From Acidovorax sp. 1608163 (GTDB lineage: Bacteria > Pseudomonadota > Gammaproteobacteria > Burkholderiales > Burkholderiaceae_C), in contig NZ_CP033069.1 in NCBI RefSeq assembly GCF_003669015.1, positions 933,001-997,000 of the forward strand: a stretch of 64,000 bases of DNA, read 5' to 3'. The position numbers and the translations under genes were made by a program. Under the pieces are notes generated by a model. It had not been told where the DNA came from and searched no databases. It saw nothing but the letters and a program-made list of their open reading frames with translations. Positions 35,101 to 43,233 of this stretch are shown piece by piece (the first letter of the stretch is position 1; every line of letters begins with the position of its first letter).

Positions 35101-36012
35101 TTACCCCCAGATGCGGTACGCCCAGAACGCCTCTTCACGCAGGATGCCGTCATACAGCGCCTGCGGCGTAAAGCCGGTGATGCGGCGCGTGACACGGCAC
35201 AGGTGCGACTGGTCGGCATAGCCTGCCCCAGCTGCTACCTCGGCCCATGACACGCTGCCTTGGTCGACATGGGCGGTCAGCGCATCAAAAAAGGCCTGCT
35301 CTGACTTGCCCATGCCGCGCAGCTCCCGCAGGGGCAGCCCAGCCCAGCGCTTGATGCGCCGCTCTAGCTGGCGCAGGCTGCGGCCGGGGGCGGACAGTGC
35401 CGCGCGTTGGGCCAGGTGGTTGGCCCAGTCGGTGTAGCGGTGTGCACTGTGCAGGGTGGTGGGTCTGCAAGCCTGCCAGCGGGGCTCCAAAAAGTCTTCC
35501 AGGCAAGCCAGGCGGCTGGCGCTGTCGGGCTGTGATTGCACGGCTTCCAGCAGGGGGTGCCAGTCAGGCGGCAATGCGGCCTGGGCATCGACAAAGCGGT
35601 TGGTCAGGGCTTCGGGCTCCAGCCCTGTCAGCTGGTGCAGGGCATCGGGCAGCAGCAACACCATCATGCCTTCGGTGGGGTCAGGGCACCAGCTTGTGCT
35701 GGGCGCCGTCTGTGGGCCACTGAGCACCCAGCGGCCGGGCAACGGAGCGCGCTCGCAGTCCAGTGTGGCCGCCGTGCCTGGGTTGCGCGGGACCAGCGTC
35801 TCGCCTTGACCCTCAAACCACCAGCTCAGGCTGCACAGGGGCGAGGCCGGGAAGTGGTTGAGCCGCTGCGCGTCGGTGAGCTCATACCCCATGGTGCTGC
35901 GCACCATGGCGGCGCGCAGGCAAGAGGTGAGCGAGGCCCTGGGCAGCCAGAGTTGGCCTGAAGGGATCAACCCGGGCGGGTGGTCTGCAGATAAAGGTGC
36001 CAAGGTGGCCAT
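35101..36012 (-). CDS. AraC-family transcriptional regulator
   Basis: Regulator of 303 residues. C-terminal AraC DNA-binding domain: LRQLERRIKRWAGLPLRELR, then VSWAEVAAGAGYADQSHLCR with the second helix-turn-helix and TGFTPQALYDG. The N-terminal region (FPASPLCSLSWWFEGQGETL) resembles DUF6597-type sensor domains, ligand unknown. Divergent from the cytochrome P450 gene across 226 bases, so it may control it. Start ATG 36012 is followed by a plausible N-terminus; an upstream ATG exists. Confidence 0.88.
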   Translation of the reverse strand: MATLAPLSADHPPGLIPSGQLWLPRASLTSCLRAAMVRSTMGYELTDAQRLNHFPASPLCSLSWWFEGQGETLVPRNPGTAATLDCERAPLPGRWVLSGPQTAPSTSWCPDPTEGMMVLLLPDALHQLTGLEPEALTNRFVDAQAALPPDWHPLLEAVQSQPDSASRLACLEDFLEPRWQACRPTTLHSAHRYTDWANHLAQRAALSAPGRSLRQLERRIKRWAGLPLRELRGMGKSEQAFFDALTAHVDQGSVSWAEVAAGAGYADQSHLCRVTRRITGFTPQALYDGILREEAFWAYRIWG

Positions 36013-36238
36013 GGCCGCGGAGTGTACCCAGGAACCCTCTGCACAAATCACCGCGTCGTTTGCATCTGGGGTCTCGGGCGGTCTGCGGTGTTGCAAATAC
36101 TCGCATAGCGATGGCGATGGCTGCGCTTTGCAGCCCGTCCCGATCCGCAGCGCACACTTGGCCAGCGCGATTCGTGCAGAGGATCCCTGGCCTCAGGTGT
36201 CGTATTCGTTCAATACGCGCAGCACCGGGTGACACACC

Positions 36239-37726
36239 ATGCGGGGCATGAACACCTCCGTACACGCATCCCCCTCCGTCCAGACCGGGCTGAACTCTGC
36301 CACCGCTGCCATGGCGGCGGTGGCCGACCCAGCCGATGTTCCTCGCCCCTTGCAGCTCAGTGGCCCGCGCAGCCCCTGGTGGGGCCTGCCCCTGCTGCGT
36401 GACATGCGTGCCGACTACCTGGGCTTTGTCACGCGCCTGCACCAGCAGCACGGCGACCTGACCCGCATGCGCCTGGGCTACGAGGACGCGTGGGACCTGA
36501 TGCACCCCGATCTGGTGCGCGAGGCGCTCATCACCCATGCCGACCAGCTGATCCGATGGGAGCGGGGCATTGAGGTGTTTGAACAGGTGTTTGGCCAAAG
36601 CGTGCTGGTGACCGAGGGTGCCACCTGGCAGCGCCAGCGCCGCATGCTCATGCCCGCCTTCACCCCCAAGCGCGTGGCCGGCTACGCGCAGCTCATGACC
36701 GATGCCGCCCGCCGTGCACTCGACGCTGCCGTGCCAGCGGGCCAGGGGCGCGCGCTGGTGCCGGTGGACGCGCTGTGGACGGATGTGGCCATGGACGTGA
36801 TCTTGCGCACGCTGTTCAGCGAGTCGGCCCAGGCCGATGCACGCGATGCCGCCTGGGCCACGCAGACGCTGTCGGAGGCGGCCTTCCGGGAAATGTTCAT
36901 GCCCTTCACACTGCCCGACTGGCTGCCTCTGCCGGGCAAAGCCGACAAGCGCCGGGCCCTGCGGGCGCTGAAGGGGCTGGTGCAGCGGCACATTGACGCC
37001 CGCCAGAGCGAAGCCCCTGTGGCCGACGGGGCCTCGGGTAAGCCCGAGCGCAGCGACTTGCTGCACATGCTGCTGGCGCTGCGCGACGAAAGCACGGGCG
37101 AAACCCTGTCGCCCCAGGAGGTTCTGGACCAGTGCCTGGTCACCTTCCAGGCTGGGCACGAGACCAGTGCCACCACCTTGCTGTGGTGGACGACGCTGAT
37201 GGCCCAGCACCCCGAAGCCGCTGAGCGCGCGCGGGCCGAGGTGGACGCGGTGCTGCAAGGCGGTGTGCCCGGCCCAGAGCACCTGGCCCAATTACCTTGG
37301 CTGGGCGCCACTCTCAAGGAGGCCTTGCGTCTGTACCCGCCCATTGCTGCGCTGATGAACCGCCGCACCACCGCCCCCATCACCCTGGGCGGAGTGGCCG
37401 TGCCGCAGGGCGCCCTGCTGCGCATCACCCCTTGGGTGCTGCACCGCGATGCGCGCTGGTTTGCGCAGCCCGAGCAGTTCCAGCCCGAGCGCTTTCTGGA
37501 CGGTGCACCGCCCGTCCCCAAGGGCGCGTGGATCCCTTTCGGCCTGGGGCCGCGCGTGTGCATTGGCCAGCACTTTGCGATGCTGGAGATGACGCTGCTG
37601 GCGGCCATGCTGCTGCAGCGGTACACGGTGCGCTGGCCTGATGCCGCACCGGCTTGCGCGCCCCGCTTGAACGTGACGCTGCGGCCTGAGGAGCGGGTGT
37701 TTGTCTGGCTAGAGCGCAGGGGCTGA
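36239..37726 (+). CDS. Cytochrome P450
   Basis: Heme monooxygenase of 495 residues, soluble bacterial form. I-helix oxygen-binding motif FQAGHETSATTLLWW, K-helix ExxR in LKEALRLYPP, and the heme-thiolate loop IPFGLGPRVCIGQHFAM. The overall look is of the CYP4/CYP102-like bacterial fatty-acid or alkane-type group, but substrate cannot be assigned. No ferredoxin or reductase gene is adjacent, so redox partners are encoded elsewhere. Start could be the GTG/ATG at 36239 or the ATG at 36248. Confidence 0.94.
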   Translation: MRGMNTSVHASPSVQTGLNSATAAMAAVADPADVPRPLQLSGPRSPWWGLPLLRDMRADYLGFVTRLHQQHGDLTRMRLGYEDAWDLMHPDLVREALITHADQLIRWERGIEVFEQVFGQSVLVTEGATWQRQRRMLMPAFTPKRVAGYAQLMTDAARRALDAAVPAGQGRALVPVDALWTDVAMDVILRTLFSESAQADARDAAWATQTLSEAAFREMFMPFTLPDWLPLPGKADKRRALRALKGLVQRHIDARQSEAPVADGASGKPERSDLLHMLLALRDESTGETLSPQEVLDQCLVTFQAGHETSATTLLWWTTLMAQHPEAAERARAEVDAVLQGGVPGPEHLAQLPWLGATLKEALRLYPPIAALMNRRTTAPITLGGVAVPQGALLRITPWVLHRDARWFAQPEQFQPERFLDGAPPVPKGAWIPFGLGPRVCIGQHFAMLEMTLLAAMLLQRYTVRWPDAAPACAPRLNVTLRPEERVFVWLERRG

Positions 37727-37752
37727 TCTTGGGTGGCGCATAGACACGGCTT

Positions 37753-38088
37753 ATGTTGGTATTGCCCGCGTTGATCTTCCCGCTGGTCTTGGTGCTTGCC
37801 TTGCAGAAGCTGTACCAAATCCCCAAACAGCTTTGGCGGGCGGAACTCCACTTTTGCCCACAGCGGCGCGGCTGTTGGGTGATGGCCTGCGGCGTTGCCT
37901 ACCTGGCTTTGTTGGGCTGCACCCTCAGGCTCGGCTTTGTGCTGGTGCAGGCGGGGTGGGCCTCAGACGAGCCCTTGTCTGCCTTTTTGGCGGTACTGGG
38001 CTGGGTGGCCGCCTATCCGTGCGTCTATGTGGGCGCGGCGTGGGCTTTCTATCATGGCCTGAAACCTCGGCCTGGGGTGGTGGGCTGA
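37753..38088 (+). CDS. Hypothetical membrane protein (111 aa)
   Basis: Unrecognised small protein with three likely transmembrane segments: LVLPALIFPLVLVLALQKLY, VMACGVAYLALLGCTLRLGF and AFLAVLGWVAAYPCVYVGAA. Starts 26 bases after the P450 stop on the same strand, so co-transcription is possible. Codon use is like the neighbours. Confidence 0.6.
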   Translation: MLVLPALIFPLVLVLALQKLYQIPKQLWRAELHFCPQRRGCWVMACGVAYLALLGCTLRLGFVLVQAGWASDEPLSAFLAVLGWVAAYPCVYVGAAWAFYHGLKPRPGVVG

Positions 38089-38116
38089 GCGATGCAGGGC
38101 TACCTCGGACAAGGTT

Positions 38117-38851
38117 CTACGGCAGCTCCGCACTCCCCATCCGCCCCAGAATCGTCCGCGTGCGCCCTGCCAGGTAGGCCGAGCCGGGCGTTTTCTCAAA
38201 CCGCTTGGGCGCGGGCAGCATCACGGCCAGGCGGGCGGCGTCGGTGGGGGTGAGCTGGGCAGCGTTTTTGCGAAAGTAGTGCTGCGCGGCGGCCTCAGCG
38301 CCGAACACGCCTTCGCCCCATTCCACGTTGTTCAGGTAGATCTCCAGGATGCGCTCTTTGCTCAGCAGCTGCTCCAGCAGCAGGGTCAGCACAAACTCCT
38401 GGCCTTTGCGCAGCAGGGTGCGCTCGCCCGACAGCAGCAGGTTTTTGGCCAACTGCTGGGTGATGGTGGAGCCGCCACGGATTTTGGGGGCGCGCACGGG
38501 GCGGTCGGGGGTGCGGTTTTGGGCTTTGGCCACTTGGGCTTCGGCCTTGGCGTTGCGTTCCCAGGCTTTTTCGATGGCGGTCCAGTCCACGCCTTCGTGG
38601 TTCACAAAGCCGTCGTCTTCCGAGGCAATGACGGCGCGCTTGAGGTGGTCGGAAATTTTGGCGTAGGGCACCCACTGCTGGCGCCAGGGGATGCTGCCTT
38701 TGCTGCTCAGCAGCGTCCAGGCTTCAGACCGCTCGAAGGTGGTGGACTCGGGGTTGACCACCGCCATGGCCGCAATGCGCAGCACAAAGAACAGTTGCAG
38801 GGCCACCAGTGCGATCAGCACCAGGCCCAGCCAGCGGGCCAGTGCCTTCAT
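38117..38851 (-). CDS. mtgA: Monofunctional biosynthetic peptidoglycan transglycosylase
   Basis: Inner-membrane glycosyltransferase (GT51) of 244 residues that polymerises lipid II into glycan strands. One N-terminal anchor (LGLVLIALVALQLFFVLRIA), then GT51 motifs: VIASEDDGFVNHEGVDWTAI with the catalytic Glu, RGGSTITQQLAKNLLLSGER, ILEIYLNNVEWGEGVFGAEA and LAVMLPAPKRF. Last gene of the leftward rnb-tonB-aroE-mtgA cluster. Confidence 0.95.
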   Translation of the reverse strand: MKALARWLGLVLIALVALQLFFVLRIAAMAVVNPESTTFERSEAWTLLSSKGSIPWRQQWVPYAKISDHLKRAVIASEDDGFVNHEGVDWTAIEKAWERNAKAEAQVAKAQNRTPDRPVRAPKIRGGSTITQQLAKNLLLSGERTLLRKGQEFVLTLLLEQLLSKERILEIYLNNVEWGEGVFGAEAAAQHYFRKNAAQLTPTDAARLAVMLPAPKRFEKTPGSAYLAGRTRTILGRMGSAELP

Positions 38852-38898
38852 GGTTGCATGGCTCCAAAAGTGGGGCGCTGCTGATGGCTCTCCTTGAA

Positions 38899-38958
38899 CC
38901 GTTCACGCTGAGCTGGTCGACGCGCCGCGCAAGGCTCGGGCAGGCTCAGCCCGAACGG
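38899..38958. repeat. Inverted repeat in aroE-mtgA gap
   Basis: Arms ccgttcacgctgagc and gctcagcccgaacgg (13 of 15 pairs) with cgcgccgcgcaaggc between. It resembles a widespread betaproteobacterial palindromic repeat with the gttca-gctgagc core. Confidence 0.6.
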
Positions 38959-38995
38959 TCTATCCAGTTCATGCAAGTTCATGGCGATTCATGGC

Positions 38996-39844
38996 TCAGG
39001 CGGTCTGGCGCATTTCTTCCAGCACCTGGGCGGCGGGCGGGCGCACCCCGCGCCAAATGGCAAAGGCCTCGGCGGCTTGCTCTACCAGCATGCCCAGGCC
39101 GTCGCGTGCCGTGGCGCCGTGGGCGCTGGCCCAGTCCATGAAGCCTTGTGCGGCAGGGCCGTACATCATGTCGTAGGCCAGGCTGCCAGGGCGCAGCACG
39201 CTGGCGGCCACAGGCACTGCTTCACCGCTCAGGCTGCTGGCCGTGGCGTTAATGATGACATCAAAATCACCCTCTACCGCTTGTGGTGTAATCGCTAGCA
39301 GCTCTGCTTTTTGTAGCAATGCCAGTGCGCCATGCGATGCCACCAGCGCCTCGGCCTTGGCCACGGTGCGGTTGGCAATGGTGATGTGGCGTGCCCCAGC
39401 GTGCAGCAGGGGGCCCAGCACGCCTGCGGCGGCGCCACCCGCGCCCACCAGCAACACGCGGGCACCTTGCAGGGGCACACCGGCGTTGCGGGTGATGTCG
39501 GCCACCAGGCCCAGGCCGTCGGTGTTGTCTGCATGGACGCTGCCGTCGGCCTGAAAGCTCAGCGTGTTGGCCGCGCCTGCCAGGTGCACGCGTTCGCTGC
39601 ACACGGCGGCGAGTTGGGGGGCTTCAAACTTGAACGGCACGGTGACGTTGCAGCCGCGCCCACCCTGGGCGGCGAAGTTGCGCACGAATTGCGCGAAGCC
39701 GTCCAGCGGCACCAGGCAGCGCTCGTAGTGGATGGCTTGGCCCGTCAGCTCGGCAAAGCGGGCGTGGATGGCGGGCGAGCGGCTGTGGGCGACGGGGTTG
39801 CCCATCACGCAGTACAGGTCGGCGGGGAGCGGCGAAGTGGTCAT
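38996..39844 (-). CDS. aroE: Shikimate dehydrogenase
   Basis: NADPH-dependent enzyme of 282 residues converting 3-dehydroshikimate to shikimate. Substrate motifs NPVAHSRSPAIHARFA and NVTVPFK (catalytic Lys), ADNTDGLGLVADI, cofactor loop LLVGAGGAAAGVLGPLL with ANRTVAKAEALV, and DMMYGPAAQGFMDWA. The segment encoding KAELLAITPQAVEGDFDV closely matches the intergenic palindromic repeat seen at 13867, so part of the cofactor domain appears to derive from, or coincide with, that element. Second-last gene of the leftward cluster. Confidence 0.95.
   Translation of the reverse strand: MTTSPLPADLYCVMGNPVAHSRSPAIHARFAELTGQAIHYERCLVPLDGFAQFVRNFAAQGGRGCNVTVPFKFEAPQLAAVCSERVHLAGAANTLSFQADGSVHADNTDGLGLVADITRNAGVPLQGARVLLVGAGGAAAGVLGPLLHAGARHITIANRTVAKAEALVASHGALALLQKAELLAITPQAVEGDFDVIINATASSLSGEAVPVAASVLRPGSLAYDMMYGPAAQGFMDWASAHGATARDGLGMLVEQAAEAFAIWRGVRPPAAQVLEEMRQTA
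39258..39308. repeat. Dispersed palindrome remnant inside aroE
   Basis: Minus-strand reading agctgctagcgattacacc, then agcggtagagggtgattttg, aligns with agctgctagcgcttatag and agcgctagagggtattttg of the copy at 13867-13920. It is in frame in aroE. Confidence 0.65.
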
Positions 39845-39951
39845 GGGAACAACAAGGGCTGCATGCTGGGGGCGGGGCAGAGGCTGAGGGTTTCTCTGCC
39901 TCTCAGTCCAGGGCCGCCGCGAAACTGGCTTGGCCAAGCCGCTGGCGGCGT

Positions 39952-39988
39952 CCCCCTGAGGGGAAGGCGCCGCAGGCGACTCAGGGGG
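39952..39988. repeat. Inverted repeat after tonB
   Basis: Perfect 9-bp arms ccccctgag/ctcaggggg enclosing ggaaggcgccgcaggcga, ending next to the tonB stop codon. A related ccccctgagcgcctgcggcgc occurs at the right edge of the window. Confidence 0.6.
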
Positions 39989-40849
39989 CTACCTCACACT
40001 CGTTTCCAGCGTCTGGTCGCGGGTGAACTTGAAGCGGGCGACCATGGCCACCTGGTCGGCCTTGGCACGCATTTCGGGGGTGAAGTGGCCAAACGGGGCT
40101 GCCGAACGGGCGATGGCTTCGGCCCGGCGGTCCAGGGCGCCCTTGCCAGAGCCTTGCACCACTTCGGTGGAGAGCACGCGCCCGTCGTGGTTGACGGTGA
40201 CGATCATGATCAGCTCGCCGTAGAGCTTTTTGCCGCCCTGTTCGGGGAAGTTCTCGGTGCCCTTGTCTTCCACCTTGCGGCGCAGCGCGTCGTAGTAGAT
40301 CGCGTAGGCCTCTTCGCGCGTGGCGGGGCTGATGTAGCGCTTTTTGGGGCGCGAGTTTTCTTCGTTGATGCGCTTTTCAATCTCGGCCAGCAGCTTGACG
40401 AGCTGGCGGCGCTTTTCCTCTTGCGACATCTGCTCGCCGCTGTCGCTTTGTTTGCGTGGGTCGGGCTCGGGCATGGTGGCCAGCTGCTTGCGCAGTTGCG
40501 TGAGCAGCTGGGTTTGCTGCTCTTGCATCGCGTCCATCTTGCGCTGCATCTCTTCAAAGTCGTCGCCCACCGCCGTCAGGGCCGAGTAGGGCAGGGGGCT
40601 GGTGGCCCGGCCCTGGGCCGCTTCACCGCCGCCCGCCAGGTTGGACTGGGCGATGGCCTGGGCTTTTTCGGGCCGTTCGTTGGACTTGGCGTTGACCAGG
40701 ATGACTTCCAGCGGCGTGTCCTGGAACACGCGGTTGAAGCCCTCGGGGTCGATGAAGCGCACTGAGATGAGGGCCGCGTGCACGGCCACCGACACGCCCA
40801 GTGCAATCTGCAGCGTGCTGAAGGAGCGAAAGAGCGAGCGGAGGTTCAC
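39989..40849 (-). CDS. TonB-family energy transducer
   Basis: Protein of 286 residues. N-terminal membrane anchor (IALGVSVAVHAALISVRF), a charged, probably coiled periplasmic spacer (EEMQRKMDAMQEQQTQLLTQ; EEKRRQLVKLLAEIEKRINE), and a C-terminal TonB domain (GELIMIVTVNHDGRVLSTEV, with SAAPFGHF). The spacer is not Pro-rich as in classical TonB, so it may serve a cell-envelope role like TolA rather than siderophore uptake. Starts with GTG overlapping the rnb stop (GTGA). Confidence 0.87.
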   Translation of the reverse strand: MNLRSLFRSFSTLQIALGVSVAVHAALISVRFIDPEGFNRVFQDTPLEVILVNAKSNERPEKAQAIAQSNLAGGGEAAQGRATSPLPYSALTAVGDDFEEMQRKMDAMQEQQTQLLTQLRKQLATMPEPDPRKQSDSGEQMSQEEKRRQLVKLLAEIEKRINEENSRPKKRYISPATREEAYAIYYDALRRKVEDKGTENFPEQGGKKLYGELIMIVTVNHDGRVLSTEVVQGSGKGALDRRAEAIARSAAPFGHFTPEMRAKADQVAMVARFKFTRDQTLETSVR

Positions 40850-42927
40850 GGCGTTGGGTGGTCAGCGTTGGCGTTGGTGGGGGTGTCGGCCTCATTGACG
40901 TCCACGGCAATGGCGATGGGGCCAGCCACGGCTTCGTCGTCGCCGTCGTCTTCCAGGGGCGCATCATCGCTGGCATCGGCGGGGTCGTCCAGCCGCTCGA
41001 GCACGGTGCCGTGCAGGTCCAGCGTGATTTCGTCCACCTCGCCCAGCTTGACTTTGAGGCGCGCGCCGCGCGGCAGGTTTTGCGCACCCAGCACGGGGAA
41101 GACCAGCGGAATGTCGTCAGCCCGCACCAAAAAGCTGCCGCCGGGGCCTTCCTTGAAGACGGTGGCGTTCAGCTCGGTGATGCCGTTTTGCTCGACGTAT
41201 TTGAGCGTCCAGAAGCGTTCCATGCCTGCCTGGTAGCCGTTGTAGGCGCTGTAGGCGCCGTCAAAGCTGCTGATGATGGAGAACAGGTCCGCATCCTTGG
41301 GCTTGAACGGCGCTGCCAGCGCGGCCGTGGCGCCGTGGCGCGCGCAGGCAATGATTTGCCACTGGTTGACCAGGTCGGTGTAGCGGCGCAGGGGCGACGT
41401 GGCCCACGAATAGGCTTTGACGCCAATGCCCGCGTGCGGCAGCGCTTTGGTGCCCATGCGCACCTTCACGCCCGGCGCCATGCTGGCCTGGCTGCGGTAG
41501 ATGCCGGGCACACCCAGCTCGGCCATCCAACTGCCCCAGGTGCTGTTGGCCACGATCATGGCCTCGGCCACGATCAGGTCGAGCGGCGCGCCGCGCTGGC
41601 GCACGCTGATTTGCACTTGCTCGTGGCCCGTGGGCTCGGCGCCGTTGTTGCCCACCAGACGGAAGTTGTAGTCCGGCCGGTTGAAGTTCTCGGGCTTGCC
41701 GCGTACCACTTCGCGACGGGCCTTGAGCTCTTTGGCCAGTCGGTGCAAAAAGGATAGCTGCGGGCGCAGGTCAGACAAGCGCTGCGGGTCGTTTTGGTGC
41801 TCAAACGCTGGGTTACTGAGCCATTCTTCGGTCACCACGCTGTCGAGCTGGTCGTGGCGCAGGTTGGCGGCCACGTGCACGCGCTCGAGCTTGGTCTCAG
41901 AGCCCTTGAACTCCAGCGTGGCCTCGTCGATGGTGACGTACAGCGACACGGCCGGGTTCGCGCGGCCTTCGTCCAGCGTGTAGGTCTGCACCACGTCGTC
42001 GGGCAGCATGGTGATCTTGTAGCCCGGCATGTACACCGTGGACAGGCGCGCACGGCCCAACTGGTCGATGGCGCTGCCCGGCTGGATGGCCAGGCCGGGC
42101 GCAGCGATGTGGATGCCCAGCACCACGGTGCCGGTGCCCAGGCCTTGTACCGACAGCGCATCGTCGATTTCGGTGGTCTGCGAGTCGTCGATGGAATACG
42201 CCTGCGCGGTGGACAGCGGCAGTTCGTCGGCAATGGCCGGTGCCGTGACGGCCGGAAAGCCCGTGCCCTTGGGGAAGTTCTCGAACAAAAAGCGCTTCCA
42301 GTGGAACTGGTAGGCGGAGTCGATAGCGCCAGCCTTTTGCAGCAGATCGAGCGGTGCGGTGTGCGTGGCGCGGCTGGCTTCGACCACGGCCTTGTACTCG
42401 GGCGCGTTCTTGTCGGGCTTGAACAGGATTTTGTAGAGCTGCTCGCGGATGGGCTGTGGGCATTCGCCCCGGCCCAGGGCCGCGGCCCACTCGTCGATTT
42501 GCGCCAGGAGGGCTTTTTTCTTCTCGATGGCAGCCAATGCCTGCTGCAGGATCTCGGCCGAGGCCTTCTTGAACCGGCCCTTGCCCGCACGGCGGAAGTA
42601 GTGGGGCGCGTCGTACAAGCGGAACAGCGCGCCTGCCTGCTGGACCAGGGTGGCGTTCTCGGAAAAATAGTCGCGCGCCAGGTCGGCAAAGCCAAAGTCG
42701 TCCTCGGGCGCGAATTCCCAGGCCAAGTCCAGCTCAATGCTCTCGGCCACGGCTTGCGCCTGGGCGATCAGCTCGGACGGCGCGGGTTTTTCAAATCGCA
42801 AAAGGATGTTGGCGGCCTTGACCTTGACCCGCTTGCCCGAATCGAGCTCGACTTGGGCGGAGCTTTCCGCCTCGGACAGGATACGTCCGGCCATGAATTT
42901 GCCGGCTTCTTCAAACAGTGCATGCAT
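40846..42927 (-). CDS. rnb: RNB-domain exoribonuclease (RNase II family)
   Basis: 3'-5' exoribonuclease of 693 residues. The RNB catalytic core has SIDDSQTTEIDDALSV with the metal-binding Asp cluster, LSTVYMPGYKITMLPDDVVQ, and YSWATSPLRRYTDLVNQWQI. N-terminal ~200 residues are an RNase II-like cold-shock/OB region (FEEAGKFMAGRILSEAESSA); the C-terminus has a short S1-like segment (GARLKVKLGEVDEITLDLHG) and an acidic tail (DDAPLEDDGDDE). Start ATG 42927. Heads the cluster with tonB, aroE and mtgA. Confidence 0.92.
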   Translation of the reverse strand: MHALFEEAGKFMAGRILSEAESSAQVELDSGKRVKVKAANILLRFEKPAPSELIAQAQAVAESIELDLAWEFAPEDDFGFADLARDYFSENATLVQQAGALFRLYDAPHYFRRAGKGRFKKASAEILQQALAAIEKKKALLAQIDEWAAALGRGECPQPIREQLYKILFKPDKNAPEYKAVVEASRATHTAPLDLLQKAGAIDSAYQFHWKRFLFENFPKGTGFPAVTAPAIADELPLSTAQAYSIDDSQTTEIDDALSVQGLGTGTVVLGIHIAAPGLAIQPGSAIDQLGRARLSTVYMPGYKITMLPDDVVQTYTLDEGRANPAVSLYVTIDEATLEFKGSETKLERVHVAANLRHDQLDSVVTEEWLSNPAFEHQNDPQRLSDLRPQLSFLHRLAKELKARREVVRGKPENFNRPDYNFRLVGNNGAEPTGHEQVQISVRQRGAPLDLIVAEAMIVANSTWGSWMAELGVPGIYRSQASMAPGVKVRMGTKALPHAGIGVKAYSWATSPLRRYTDLVNQWQIIACARHGATAALAAPFKPKDADLFSIISSFDGAYSAYNGYQAGMERFWTLKYVEQNGITELNATVFKEGPGGSFLVRADDIPLVFPVLGAQNLPRGARLKVKLGEVDEITLDLHGTVLERLDDPADASDDAPLEDDGDDEAVAGPIAIAVDVNEADTPTNANADHPTP

Positions 42928-43058
42928 CCGGGGATTCTCCCATGGGCGATCAGGTGCTCTGGTTACCGTTGGCTGCAAGGTTGTTTTTTGGCCGCGCGGC
43001 GGTGGGCGCCCACCGTGTCACCTCATCTTGGTCGGTTTTTGGGTTTTTGCTATTTATT

Positions 43059-43101
43059 TGATAGCTGCTTGCGCTTATCTAAAAAGCGCTAGAGGCCTAT
43101 T
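43059..43101. repeat. Dispersed palindrome, copy 8
   Basis: tgatagctgcttgcgcttatc..aaaaagcgctagaggcctattt in the ~306-base divergent gap between rnb and the pglL-like gene. Besides it I see no recognisable element there. Confidence 0.7.
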
Positions 43102-43233
43102 TGGCAGGGATTGTGCGGATCGCCACTATCATCCCCACCCTTCACCCCGTCTTTTCGGCCCCTGGCCCCATCTCCCGCGCGTTTTTCTGCGCGGCTTTAG
43201 CGCGTTCCCCGCCGATTTCGCGAACCCTTGCCG

